Assembly: GCA_030077755.1 (NCBI GenBank) | Contig: JAQJZZ010000011.1 | Location: 806,001 to 870,000, forward strand | DNA from: Filosporella fistucella | Lineage: Eukaryota > Ascomycota > Leotiomycetes > Helotiales | DNA length: 64,000 bases | Reading direction: 5' to 3' | Shown: piece by piece, positions 33,717 to 46,030 of the stretch | How the letters are laid out: each line of letters opens with the position of its first letter | Position numbering within the stretch: position 1 is the stretch's first letter | Program-made: the position numbers and the translations under genes | Notes under the pieces: model-generated | What the model was told of the DNA's origin: nothing | The model's input: the letters and a program-made list of their open reading frames with translations, nothing else | Databases searched by the model: none

Positions 33717-34565
33717 CGGATGTGTTTGGGAGGGATTCAAGTGAATTGGCTGTAGTATGTACTTATACAGTCTCCCGACTGTTATTGGGTTGGGGTCTGC
33801 ACTTCCAGATGCTAGAGGAATGCCAGATTTGTCTCTACAGGTGTGAATGATATTTCATATGAATTATCGAACGAGGTGCGATCTTTAATCTTAAACGTCA
33901 TTAGAGCCTGTAAATCCACCACCGAACCATGAATAAACTTCAAACAATTCTCGCACTTTTGGATACTGCATTCTTATAAATTGACGCGCTTACGCAAATT
34001 ATGCACAGATTGATCCAGTTCAATTGGATCAATGCTCCTACGCTTCAGATATGTCATCACCCCAGCATTGATTATAATTAATAATGAGGTCTCTATAGCA
34101 GGGTGTCGTAGAGGGGTAAAACCCCACGACGGCTCGCCCCATCCTTCACAAAAGGGGTAGCGAGAACGGTTGAGTACTTAGCGAGGGAGACAGCTTTGAT
34201 GTCAATTCGTATAATAATCAGCTTGTACCAACAATAGATAGGAGTCTAGCTGAGAATTCCATGAACGGAGAAAAACGTACAACCCGCCTTGCTGCCTCGG
34301 CGGCGCTGACTACGTCACAAGAGCGGAAATATCACAGCGCCTTTTGAGTTACCGATTTGTGTATATCCGCACCACATTTGAACACTTTGCTTTAGTTTTT
34401 GAATTGCTTTTAATATAATTGAGAAATACATCCGGAATTCCCATTTGGCAGCGGCATTACTGCGGTTCGTTTCGGCAACCAACGGCCGCTGAATCCGTAA
34501 TGCCTCTGTATCGTCATTGTTTCGGTATCCATTATGATATATAAGTAAGTGAGCGCTCGGAAAGG
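33717..34565. other. Intergenic region, 0.85 kb, with hairpin-forming sequence
   Basis: Contains two adjacent inverted repeats at 34105-34165 and another pair at 34453-34504 (GGCATTAC and GTAATGCC). No ORF of interest. It may be the remnant of a mobile element, but no ends could be defined. Confidence 0.5.
34105..34130. repeat. Hairpin-forming inverted repeat
   Basis: GTCGT, a 3-nt bulge, GGGGT, a loop AAA, then ACCCC and ACGAC. All ten arm bases pair. It is followed within two bases by a second stem of CTCGC and GCGAG arms (34132-34165). Confidence 0.6.
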
Positions 34566-35530
34566 GTGATTCAACCTCATTCTAACTCAGCAGACTCTAA
34601 ATCAATCCAATTTCCAGTTCCGCCATTGTCCCAAGACTTCACTTTCATCCCACCACGAAGCCCTACGTCACCCATCCAAAGCGGTCAAAAGGCATGGTAC
34701 TTCGACGACGATTTCTCCGATCCCTGGAGGTCTACCGAGATAATCTTAATTCACCACGGTTGGGGACGAAACTACAGTTTCTGGTACAAATGGATCCCCA
34801 TTCTCGCAAAGAGTTGCCGTGTAATCCGTCGCGATGCTCTTGGACACGGCTATTCCAGCGCCCCACCAAAGGGTCATCCAAAGACGATTGATTCTTTGTT
34901 AGATGAAATAATCGATACCTTGGACGAGCTCAAGATCGATAAAGTTCACTATCTCGGCGAGAGCACAGGTAGGATTTTCGGCGAGTCCCTGGCTGCGAGG
35001 AATCCAGAATGACTTCATAGTTTGACGATCTGTGCTAGTCCATCGTTCCTCCCAAAGTCAGCACAGGATTTGCTTGCTGTGGGACACGAAACTCAGAATG
35101 TTATTCGAGATCTTGGGGCGCGCGGGCTGGGGGAAAGGCTGTGATACCTGTGCTAAAGACTGATGAGGGTGCGCCGCCAGGATTCATGGATTGGTGGCTC
35201 TCGCAATTTGATCTCTCCACTGTGGAAGAAATCTGTGCATATACGGATATTATTTGTGCAGATGATTTCAATGCCGCACGTATTATGGATCAGATCCTTG
35301 TTCCTATGTTGTTGCTCACTCCGGCTCATAGTGTGCTGGTTGATATTGAGGAACAGACAACGCTTGCCCAGACTGTGAAAGGGGCACAGTTGGAGATCAT
35401 CAGTGATCATGGTCATGAGATCTATTTGGACCAAGCTGAACTATGCCAGGAGAAATTTTTGCAATTTTCAGGAAGGGCGAAGAATTATACTTACAAGCTT
35501 TCGGGGAATGGTATGAGCCTAGTTGCTTAA
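34566..35530 (+). pseudogene. Alpha/beta hydrolase pseudogene
   Basis: The reading resembles AB-hydrolase-1 esterases: IILIHHGWGRNYSFWYKW, RRDALGHGYSS, then the nucleophile elbow GESTGR. After NPE a TGA at 35010-35012 interrupts the line where Arg is expected (a CGA to TGA change would do this). The same frame then continues LHSLTICASPSFLP until a second lesion near 35135-35143, after which the protein resumes one frame over (VIPVLKTDEGAPPGFMDWW to SDHGHEIYLDQAELCQEKF). The last part contains the expected Asp and His region. One nonsense change and one frameshift make it non-functional unless the assembly is wrong. The substrate is unknown. Confidence 0.72.
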
Positions 35531-38500
35531 GTCCTTGCGACTGGGGGCATTGCTAAAAATTTTACATCGTAATGATAATTAACATCTCGACGTTCGTTGA
35601 TTTTGCATTATATATCAACAACAAGAGCTTGAAAATTTGGATGTACCTTTCTTTATGCAATCTAACATGTCTAGTCTCAAAGTGCTAGATTTTGCAAAAA
35701 TTGAGAATAGTCAACTGAACGGAGGCACATTGGAATTTAGAGCCTTGAAAGGTTTTTCATCACAGGCCCTTGCTCTACAAGGATCGCCCAACAATAAAAC
35801 ATGCACGTAATTTCTGAATTGATTATATTTCAACAATAGGCAGGACCCTTTGTTAGTCAAATGGTTATACAAATTCTCGTCATCGGGAACCAACACCGAA
35901 TAGTTAGATGAAACGTCGAGTGGTCAAATTAATTTGACGTGTTGTGTTGACCTGTGACATACAGATATGATACTCGAAATGTAATATATATGCACATGAA
36001 AGACTCCAATGGCATCAACTTAAGGAATGGTCAGCGTAACAGATCAATATTCACAGGTATTGGGTTATGCGAAGAAATTCTGTTGTATTCAAAGCTCTCT
36101 GTGAGGGATGAAATCTGAATAGCGAAGCCATTTATCTGATCTGTCACCCTAGCAATGAAATTTACTCCCAATGATGCCTGACTTAATGGAAGCCGTCTCA
36201 AATTATTTGACTCGTTCACTGAAACACTCTCTGCAAGAATAAACATCTAGCCATTCCACCTGCATGTTGTAGCAAGTAGTACCCTTGATCGCTTGAGGGA
36301 AAATTCTTCGATTTAAGCAACTCCCTTTCCCCGAGAACTGAATATCGGTAGAAGGGAGAACTATAAATTTGTAAATAAGAGGACTTTATATCTTTGGAGG
36401 CTCCAAGTTACCTGTATTTGCTATTCGCAATTATGACTGACGAAAACATGGCCAAGGAAAATCGCGGAAATCTGTTGGAAATACGTCAATGGAACATCGA
36501 GAATACTAAACGGTAAAGTGATGTAACTTGTCACAAAGTGAATTATGTGAATACTGCTTTTGAGGTTCGGGGGTGAGCCTCCACGTAGATCACTTTTGGG
36601 ACTTCTCAATGTGAAACGTCGAAGAAACAACAATCCCAGTGATCGCTTCCTGTCCCATCTCACGTAAAGCTTCACCTGCTAGATCAAATTTAGCAAATTC
36701 TGTCAAAATAAAAGAAGTCGAGACTAATATCTAATCCCTTTTTCCTGTCTCGGGTCCGAATCGCCTTGATATGCTCCATTGCTTCCAATCTCTCTGCAGC
36801 CAAAGACAACCATGTCTTCACCTGCATCCCCTCTGGGCCCTCCCTGTCTTTCTCAGATTGAGGAAAGTAATGATCAGGACACTTCGAAGGTTTGGTGAAG
36901 ACCACATCCTCATCAACGTCCAGATGCTTGCAGTTGACGATGACATACAGAATTCGAGGTTGATATTTGGAAAGGGTACGAGTAATTCCATCCTCAATTC
37001 CATCCTCATTTTCAGAGATATTGGAGTCAGTCCAAAGTCTAATGAGAGACAGCTAGGGCTCCCATACGTGGGTTGACCTGATCACCGAATAATGGTCGAT
37101 CTCCGTTAACCACCATTTCGAATTCCAAGGGCATATCTCCATTCCCGGTTAAAAGGAAAATTGTATCGAGTGTGTTCCGGAAGCTTTGAGGCTTTGGGTC
37201 TGCAACACTTGGGGAGAATGAACTATTCCATCCGCTCCTCGTGTCAAGGTAAAAATAGTCGAAGATCTAATTCTTTCCTTCACCTCGAGCTTCCCGACAG
37301 ACTCGTATGATCGAGGATACTTTGCTGCGACCAGCGAGTTTAGGAAATCTGCCAGGACATGCGCAATGAGCTACAGGGTAGGTATTGGCCCCGTCCTCGG
37401 ATTGACGCGGTGGAGGCAATTAGTATTTCGAGCGAATTGGCGCAAGTACCCTCAGCAGGCAACACAGACGAACATGCTTCATTCAGATTAAGAGTAGGCA
37501 TTTTCCCGTTCCGCGTACCGACTGTATCGAAGTTAGTCGTAGAAGGAGGATGAAGGACACTCAGTGAAGCAAAACCTTTCTTTCCTATGGTTTTTAACAA
37601 TGGAAATCGGTTGGAGATTGATGATTGAGATCCGAGAGCGCAGTTTATGGTATTTTGCGTTGACAAAAGATACGTCGCACCAATGTCGACAAGAAACCTC
37701 GAAAACGACGTTCGAATGCGGCAGCTTGCGCGTATGATGAAATATGGTGGAAAGACGACGATGAGACTACTCGAACAAGGCTCAATCAATCTTCAACTCC
37801 AACTCTTGGGTTTCATGTCGAGCTTCTGGTGAACCGCCTCACAAGACAGCTGATTTGCTCTGTGTAGATGCAAGGTCTTGATAGAGCAGGAGTTTTAGGA
37901 GGGACAATAGCCTTACGTCTTGGGTTGCAAACACAAAGAAAATTATGGCAAGGTAAAAACCCGCATCAATTCAGACAATTCTGCCGCACTACCAAATTCA
38001 ATCCACCAGCTGTAGAATCAGGATCGCGTGAATGACCGTCTCGACTTACCTTGGACAACTATTTTTTAATTCTACGACTGGCGGGCAGAAATCGCTAGGG
38101 GTTTGAAATCTTATCAGTTACCATAGTATAACAGTTGACATGAATGAGACAAAATGTTCTCAACAAAATAGATGCAGGTACCTTTGCTGCACGAACCCGC
38201 CTCGAAATGAACGAAAGAACAAGGGCCATGGTGGTCCCACCTCGGAGACTCACATTATGGTTTGGCAAGTAATGTACGCCGTTTTGAAATTCTCCTAGTC
38301 CATGCGACTCCATTCTTGCTGATGCAGGAACAGCACATGGATGTGTTACTGGTCCATCATTTAGCAGCCACACGAGAATACCGTTGATTCTAACAATAAA
38401 CATGTATCTGTTCTGTTTTAGGGAGTGAGTGGCAAAACCGAACGATATACAGAGAGAAGTTTTGGGGAGGTGAAAAATGAAAGCGCCAATTGCCCTCGTG

Positions 38501-39922
38501 GTTATGCTTCGATACAGCATATCTTGCGAATAGTAGATCAAATTGATAAGTTGGCAGAGAAGCCAGACCGCAGATATATGTAGTCGGTGCTGGGCAGGTA
38601 TCTTGTCATAAACAAGTTGATGCTAACATCGGATGAACTGATTTCTCATATCAGGAGAGACTGATTTGAGGCGGGTGCTTTTTGACGAATTAAACTCTTT
38701 CTGTTATGCATCACAGACCGTTCAAGTCAGCTCAGATGCATGGTCTTGCTACCAGGGATGATATGAGGAAATTTAAGTAGCTCCAACTGCCTGTAGATTT
38801 CTCTTCTGGCCGATCGAGGCCAAGCTTGCGGGATTCCAAGACCAGCCATAGTGAGATCAATCACTGCCGATTTGAGTATTGAAGGTGTTTCAACTGTACA
38901 CAATGTTGTAAAGGATGAATTATCAGAATAAATCTCCATAGGAGCTCTTGGGGCGCCCCAGAATAAGACACTTAAGCAATGGTATGTTGAAAAAGATTAG
39001 TAGCATGAGTCGGAATTATTGAAAAGCATGGCGAAGCAGGCGGATTTAACTTGACAGAGCCGAATAAGGATTATTGAGGGTGCGACCTTCTAGAATAGTA
39101 ATTTTACATAAGATTCGGACATCAATACCGCTCAAATCACCAAGCTTGTCATGTGTCAAAAAAGATTGGAATTTGTAATGAAATATTGATGTTGAAGGAA
39201 GGTTCAGAACAGCCCGAGTGAGCTATATTTAGCGAGTTTAGTGAAGTGGTCCGTCGCGACACCATGATGACAGTACTTCAATCACTACACTTCGGAGCGC
39301 GACATTAAACAATCAAGCAGCACTTCTTGGATCGAGTGAACAATCATGAAATGTATGTTCGTACCGAGTACGAATACATCAGCAGTGCAGGGCATTTCTG
39401 AAGACTTTGAGGTCGATATAAGATCATGGGACGCCAAACAGGTAGTCATGGACTCCATGAAGTTCTCCAACGATCTCTCGTGCGCCTCTTGTACGCTGGT
39501 TGCCACAGCTGCAACCGTTGAATGATGCAGCCAAAGGAGGATTGATCCTCTCAATTACCCCTCATACACGTGTTCGTGCAAGATGTCACACCAGACTTCA
39601 CGATAGGTCCCAGAAATCGACATGTTCGTACCACCTGCTCTGAACGCGAGGTGGCTGATAGAACTCTGCTCAGCCGCAAATTTGTTCTTCCAATCCTTCT
39701 CCTCTGGTGACAAACAACAAGCCTAGGCTTGCATAAGGTTCCGTGTGTTGTCCAGCGGAGGGGCGTTACTGAGGAGAACGGTCCCTGACAATCTAGAACG
39801 CAGAGGATAGCTGTTTGCATACTATGGTATGGTACTGTACGTGCCTCTGCAGAAATGCACCTCGTGATCTTCCTCTTGTGTTCAAGCTGTGTATCTCTAT
39901 TACCTTGGAGGTCTGAAAAGAA
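35531..39922. other. Gene-poor stretch, 4.4 kb
   Basis: Many short ORFs on both strands, none with a convincing start, splice pattern and family match. One possible decayed minus-strand gene (36690-37789) is listed separately. No TIR or LTR pair was found by eye. The composition is AT-leaning, fitting old decayed sequence. Confidence 0.5.
36690..37789 (-). pseudogene. Possible decayed minus-strand gene
   Basis: Two minus-strand open stretches, 37789-37340 and about 37025-36690, have protein-like composition. The second ends in TWLSLAAERLEAMEHIKAIRTRDRKKG, a well-formed charged helix, and LDISLDFFYFDRIC before the stop. Between them lie stops in all frames, including a segment reading FEMVVNGDRPLFGDQVN. 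I do not recognise the family. It could be a gene with unseen introns or chance. Confidence 0.25.
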
Positions 39923-40297
39923 TCATTTCACTGGGGCGGCAGGTTGATTCTTTCCCGTCATCATTGACTTGTGCCTTGTCTCACAGCGGCACAAGGTTCG
40001 AAGTGTACTGGAATCGCCATACCAAGCTTCGACACCAACGCATTGACAGCGCCGATTAGCGCCTATCGGACATTCCCAACAGGCACAATTGTCCAGGGCT
40101 GAAGGAAGGGGAGCCATGGCAGCAATTTGATGTTCAGGGGAAAAGAAGCCTTTGGTGTGTGTGGAGGAAGGAGAATAGTGGCTGACTACTCGAAGTTCGG
40201 ACCTGACATTTAAACTTGGTGCTGACATCCTGATGGATACTGCTTGGCCAAGCCGCTTGTGCCAAAGCTGGGAGTGGGAAAAGTTGGCACCTACCAA
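39923..40297 (-). CDS. Hypothetical small Cys-containing protein
   Basis: Up to 124 residues, with possible internal starts at MSAPSLNV and MAPLPSAL. The C-terminal half reads DNCACWECPIGANRRCQCVG, then LCRCETRHK: seven cysteines in short spacing, which could form a small zinc- or disulfide-bound fold. There is no signal peptide. Nothing nearby explains it. Low confidence that it is a real gene. Confidence 0.28.
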   Translation of the reverse strand: MVGANFSHSQLWHKRLGQAVSIRMSAPSLNVRSELRVVSHYSPSSTHTKGFFSPEHQIAAMAPLPSALDNCACWECPIGANRRCQCVGVEAWYGDSSTLRTLCRCETRHKSMMTGKNQPAAPVK

Positions 40298-40858
40298 TCG
40301 CCAGGAATTCGATAAATCAAAGCTTTTTCTCCTTCCCCTTTTTGTGCTGATAAGCTCATCAAGCTATTTAGTACCGTTGTCATCCGCGTCCATCGAGAAA
40401 TGACTCTCAAGCCACAATCCTCCCGCTTTTTGTCCAGACGCTCCAAAACATGACAGGCCTTTATACCGAAGATCCATTAGCGATGGCATTCTTCACGATC
40501 TTGACTCGACTTGGACAGCCACCCGCACTGGAAACAATGTTTTCGACGCAGAACATATCCGTTAATCTGCGAGTAGATGTGGTGAAACCTCCCGCTCGCA
40601 CAAAGTTACACCCAGCTCATTACATTTGGTCCTGCACTTGCAGCCACATCGACCTGTTTTCCCCGGGTGTTGCCCTGCCCAGGACGCCGGGAGATCGCTC
40701 TTCCCTTTTTAAGACATGACTACCCGCTCAAGATGATAAGTACCATGGGCATCGCTTCGAATTACTCGACTTGCTGCTTTCACTTGTTCTCTGCCTCAGT
40801 CTTTCGTTTCTTTCCTTTCGCTCCTCTCTCCCACACGATTTGTCTGTAGACAATCGTT
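40298..40858. other. Promoter region of the WSC gene, 0.56 kb
   Basis: Holds the upstream region of the gene starting at 40859, with a C/T-rich stretch (40780-40850) just before the ATG. No gene is recognised. Confidence 0.5.
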
Positions 40859-43800
40859 ATGTTATTGAGATTCCTTTTTCTGTTGGCATTCGTGCCCTTC
40901 CTCGCTCATTCCCTTGCTCCGACAGATGAAATACAAGATGCGGACCCAGCCCAGTCCGGCTACCTCGATAATCATAATCTGCACCCCGCCACTGTTGGAT
41001 CTGCGATATTTGGTATTCTGTGGAAAAACACTTACGGCAATAAAGAAAAATGGTATGCGAAGCCATTAGTATACACACCTCCTGGTGCTTCTCAGATTGT
41101 CTTCCTGGCTTCATCAATGAACGTTGTCCGAGTTCTGGATGCGGTCAATGGTACTCTTTTGAAATCTCGCATTATCCAGCCGCCATTCCTACAGAGTGAT
41201 ATTGGATGTACAGATATTCCAGATTACATTGGTATCATTGTGAGTGGACTAAACTGATCTTATGAACACACTTTGACATTTCCACCAGGGTACTCCTATC
41301 ATTGATCCCAATACCAATACAGCCTATTTCTTTTCGAAAGGATACAAAAATGGCGCAAGTAACGGAGGCGTTCTTAATGGTGAGCATGTCAATGCAACAT
41401 AAGGGCCATGCTAATAGAACGAAAGGCATATACAAATTCTACGCTGTCGATGTCCAAACACTAGAGGATAAACCGGGATTTCCTATCACGATTGATGGCC
41501 ATTTTGCGGATAATGATAATTCAAGGTAAGTATATCCAATTTTTCAGAACCTCTCGACTAACAGTAGTAAAAAGATATTTCCTTGGTGGCACTGTACTGC
41601 AACGTCCGTCGCTGTCAATGGTCAACGGTTTCGTTCTGGGTGCTTTTGGTGGACATTGCGATCTTTTTAATTACACTGGAATGGTTGTAGCCATCAGCAC
41701 GACTCCAGGAGTCGGTACGTCTTTTTTGCTTTGCTAATACGCATCTCCTTCTAATATCTCATCCAGGAGTCACGTCACTCTACGCGATGGAAGCCAGTCC
41801 GGGTGCTCCTCCAGGTCCTATACTCGATTACACAGTTCAGCAGGGTGGAAAAGCCGGAATCTGGCAAAGCGGCATGGGTCTGTCAGTCGATGGAAGTCGG
41901 ATATTTCTTGCGACAGGGTGAGTTATGTTTCACTTCTGGTGAAACATCGTATATACTAACCGCGGTATAGAAATGGCCAGGGACATGCAAACGGTGACGT
42001 CGCCGCGTCAGGACGAACGCCTCTATCAACACTGGATGAGGTCGTGGGAAGCTTCACAGTCTCAAGTGCAGGCAAAATTACGCTTACGGATTATTTCGAG
42101 CCATACGAATACATTTCTATGGACGCTGGGGACAGAGATTTAGGTTCTAGTGGGGTCACCCTGTTAGATTCTAATGTCTTCAAAGGAACAGGGGTCTCGA
42201 GGATTGCAGTGACGGTTGGAAAGAATGGGAAAGCATAGTATGTTTATCCTTTCCAAGACATTTGTTGATATTGATCATACCTATTAGCATCATGAATGCC
42301 AACAATCTAGGCGGTTTTAAACAAGGAGCTGGAGGTATGTTTCCCAAAATCATCAAGACTCGTGTTAAGGCTAATATGTCAATTAAAGGAACCGACAATA
42401 TCATTCAGACAATTATTGCAGCGGGATCAGTCTTTGGTGGTGCTGGATCATACCCACTTGAAGGAGGCTATCTCTACTTCACACCAACGGGTGAGAAAAA
42501 TAGATACATCCCATTTCATCTCTTGTAGTTAACCATTCAAGGAAATCCAACTGTTTGTTATAAAATGGGACTCGACTCCAAGGGCGCACCATACTTCACT
42601 CTTGTTGGCCAGACTAATACAATTGCTGCTGGGAGAGTCGGCATCGGTAAGAAACCTTTCTCGCCCTTCACCAAAGTCGAAGTCTCAACTAAGAATATCA
42701 GGAATCCCTACTGTCACAACCTATAAAGGTCAAGCTGGAACTGGCATCCTCTGGATTTCTGATCCAAGTGCCGGGCTTCAAGCTTTCAATGCAGTCCCTG
42801 TCAATGGCGTCCTCACACCTATTCCCATCCCACCAACAGGTGGCCTGAATAAGTTTCTCCGACCAGCTTTTGGAGACGGGAGAATTTACGTGTCTGATTC
42901 AAACGGCAATGTCATCTGTATGGGTTCGCCTGTGGCATTGCCTCTTCAATGCTCTCAGCCCGTCGATTTTGGACAAGTCACTATTGGCAGTGCTGCCACG
43001 CGAACCATCAATTGCACGGCCTTGATCGGTATTACCTCCATCAATGGGTGCACCACTGGTGATGCAACTTGGCAATGCTCCAACTCGACTCTACCGAAAG
43101 GACCACTCGCTCAAGGTGCTACCTTCAGTTTTCCCGTCACCTGGAACTTGACCCAGTCCTCGATCAATGATGCACAAAATGCCTCCTTCGGCAAAGTACT
43201 TCCTGGAGTTGCTAGTACCAGTCTCAATATCTATACAACCAATTCCGTCCCAAAATATAGCAACGTGCTCCCAGTATCTCTCAGCGGCACGACTGTATCA
43301 TCTTCAGCATATTTGACTATTACACCTCCTGAGGTAGATCTGGGTGGAGTGGTAGTTGGGTCTCAAGCTGCAACCTCAGGTCTCACGGCTTCAGTCATTC
43401 TCGCGAACGTCGGTGCTCAACCGTTGACATTCTTGGGGGCTGCATGGACTGGCAGTGTAGATACTGGTGATGGACCTGTCACCTTTACAAACATCACCAA
43501 TGGATTTCTTGGTAGTGGATTCAGTTCTGACGGACTTCCCAATGTTGGCGACACTTTGGCTAGTGGCGCCTCTTTGACCATTCCCGTCAAATTTCTTTCC
43601 AGTCAGACAGGAGCTTACTCAACATTTGTGCAATGGTGGACAACTGGAGGGACTGGTTATGTCCTTCTCACGGCATCTGCGTCCACCGCACCTGTCGCTA
43701 ACATTTCTGTTTCCACAATCGAAGGTGGCTGGGATTATTCGGAGCCAGTCCTGATGGACTTTGGAAATGTTCAAGCTGGGTCTACAGTTTCTCGGGACAT

Positions 43801-46030
43801 TCGAGTATGCAATGCAGGAGGATCTGCGTTGATGATTACAAAGAGCAAACCGCCAATTCAGACCGAGCTCCTCGCCCCAAACTCCTTCACTGATCTCCAT
43901 GAAGGTCAGACCATCGATATCAATTCTTGTGCACTGGGCCAAATCTCTATTGTCGCCGCTCCTCTTGGCGTTAATAGACTTGATCACAGTGTCTCCGATG
44001 TGTGGATTCTAAACACAGAGTAAGTTTTCTGTTCCATGTTGGAATTCTGCTGATGATCTAGTGATGTAACTTTCGGTGTTCATGATGTTGAAGTCAAAGC
44101 GAATATTGTCACCAAACAGGTCGGACCGCTGTTGGCAAATGGCTCCTCTGAGTATCTCTATCTTGGATGTTATTACGATGGAGGCGGACGACTGTTACAA
44201 AAACAATATGGATCTGCCACCAATGAAAATGGTTGGTGCCAACAGACCTGCTTCAATGCAGGATACATGTTTGCAGGGACAGAATGTAAGCCTCCCTCTC
44301 TTGTTTGACTCTATTTTGCTCTTGCTAGGAATATATGGTGCCAACTGAGATAAATGCTTGCTCACTCTGAACATTAGATCACACTGAATGTTGGTGTGGT
44401 ACCAAGGCTCCGACATATTTGAAATATACCGATGAATCATTGAAGAAATGTTCATTCAGCTGTCCTGGAGAGTATGTTGAAATCTATCCCTTGATCGTTA
44501 CAGATAATACAGGCGAGGAGCTTCCGAACTGCTCAAAAGCTGCTCGCCTTAATATACTATCCTCACAACCATATACTAATTTATCTACAGTACCACACAA
44601 GCTTGTGGGGGCGACGGGACTTACATTTCCATCTTCTATGATAGAACGAAATATGTTCCAGGGCCAGACAGTATTCCGGGCTTGTCTTCTTCCGCTTCTT
44701 CTGGTACTGGCGTTTCCTCGACACCCGGTTCCGTATCATCTTTGACACTAACTCAATCAACCAATCCCTCATCTTCAGCCACTAGCACTTCAACTTCCAC
44801 CTCGTCTCAAGCACCATCTGGACCTGCGCCTGTTCAGTCGATTGGATCGTATTCTTACGTCGGCTGTTATACGGAAGCTACGACTGGCCGAGCTCTGAGC
44901 GATAAGGCGTACGCAAACGATAGCATGACCGCCGAGATGTGTTACGCTACTTGCGCCGGCTTCACCTACTTCGGAATGGAGTATCGTCGAGAGTGTGAGT
45001 TCGAATATGTTTTTTTGATGACAAAGAGCTCATAATTCTACAGGCTTTTGCGGAAATACAATCAAGCCGGGCAGTGTCCAAACTATAGAGAGTAGTTGTT
45101 CGATGACATGTAAAGGCGACCCACTACAAATGGTAAGGCAACCGACACCTATTATTGCACATGTTGCTAACATCATTCCAGTGCGGAGGATCAAGTCGGT
45201 TGACGTTTTACAAGAACACAGGGTCTGGGTCAGGTTCAAGTTCCAGCTCCAGTCCCGTTTCTTCATCTTCGTCATCATCAGTATCATCCCAGACATCTTC
45301 ATCCTCTATATCTAGCACACCAATTTCAACAACAGGCACCAGTACTGGCTCTTCCACATCACTCTCGGGCACTTCTTTGTCCAGTTCCTCTACCAGTTCC
45401 ACAACCTCCATATCCCCTACAACTGCCTCCACCAGCTCCACCAGCTCTACCAGCTCTACCAGCTCTACCAGCTCTACCAGCTCTACCAGCTCTACCAGCA
45501 CCTCCATCTCCGCTACCATTTCTCCCACCAGCACCTCAAGCATATCCTCAAGCACTTCAATCTCCAGCTCATCATCGTCTAGCCCGTCATCTGTTCTATC
45601 ATCTACTTCTAACACTGTTGCCAGCTCAACAATGTCTGCCATTCGTGGATTCGCATCCGTTGGTTGTTTCTCGGACCCCGCTGGTGGGCCATTTGGTGGG
45701 CACAATATGCCGAAATTATTCAGCAATGACAGTATGACGCCGGACCTGTGTATTTCTTCTGCATTAGCACGCCGATCCGCTAATCCAGCTACCACTTTCG
45801 TGTATGCTGGTGTTGAATACGGTAGAGAATGCTACGCGGCTACGAAAGCACCTACCCCTCAACCTGCCTCTCTCGTTGGTCCGAAAGCATGCACAATGAC
45901 TTGCAAGGGCGACCCTCTTCAGAAGTGCGGAGCAGGCAACATGTATAATCTATATGTGGCTACTACAGTTCAAGTCACAGGCACCGGAACAAATCAGTGG
46001 AGTGCACCACCTGCTACAGCGACGGCGTAG
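40859..46030 (+). CDS. Secreted propeller/Ig/WSC multidomain protein, 15 exons
   Basis: Fifteen exons give about 1326 residues in one consistent frame: 40859-41239, 41289-41379, 41426-41525, 41575-41714, 41767-41917, 41971-42237, 42288-42334, 42389-42490, 42542-42646, 42702-44019, 44062-44285, 44378-44471, 44591-44994, 45044-45132 and 45182-46030. A signal peptide (MLLRFLFLLAFVPFLAHSLA) leads into a quinoprotein-like beta-propeller region (about 30-415). Three ASH/choice-of-anchor-D Ig repeats follow (PVDFGQVTIGS, PEVDLGGVVVGS, LMDFGNVQAGS; about 418-790). WSC domains lie at about 806-900, 970-1062 and 1208-1308, separated by Ser/Thr-rich linkers. WSC 1 and 2 keep the Cys pattern (ECWCG, ECFCG); the third has lost several Cys (ECYAATK). 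WSC domains bind wall glucans or glycans, so a wall-facing extracellular role is inferred. No GPI signal or membrane anchor is obvious. Confidence 0.85.
45431..45500 (+). repeat. 9-nt minisatellite in the WSC gene linker
   Basis: About seven and a half tandem copies of a 9-nt unit (AGCTCTACC) encode repeated Ser-Ser-Thr in the linker between WSC 2 and WSC 3. In-frame period, so length variation would be tolerated. Confidence 0.88.

Noticed and set aside
34085..34330. LTR or solo-LTR
   Set aside because: The sequence has hairpins and a transposon-like feel, but no TG...CA ends or target duplication could be defined.
37600..37789. FLVDIGATY on the minus strand as a retroviral-type protease
   Set aside because: It recalls the DTG loop of retrotransposon proteases, but there is no flanking reverse transcriptase, integrase or LTR, so the match is too short to call.
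45208..45795. 195-residue acidic minus-strand ORF
   Set aside because: Antisense of the Ser/Thr-rich linker; the Val/Glu/Leu repeat is the complement of the SST minisatellite.
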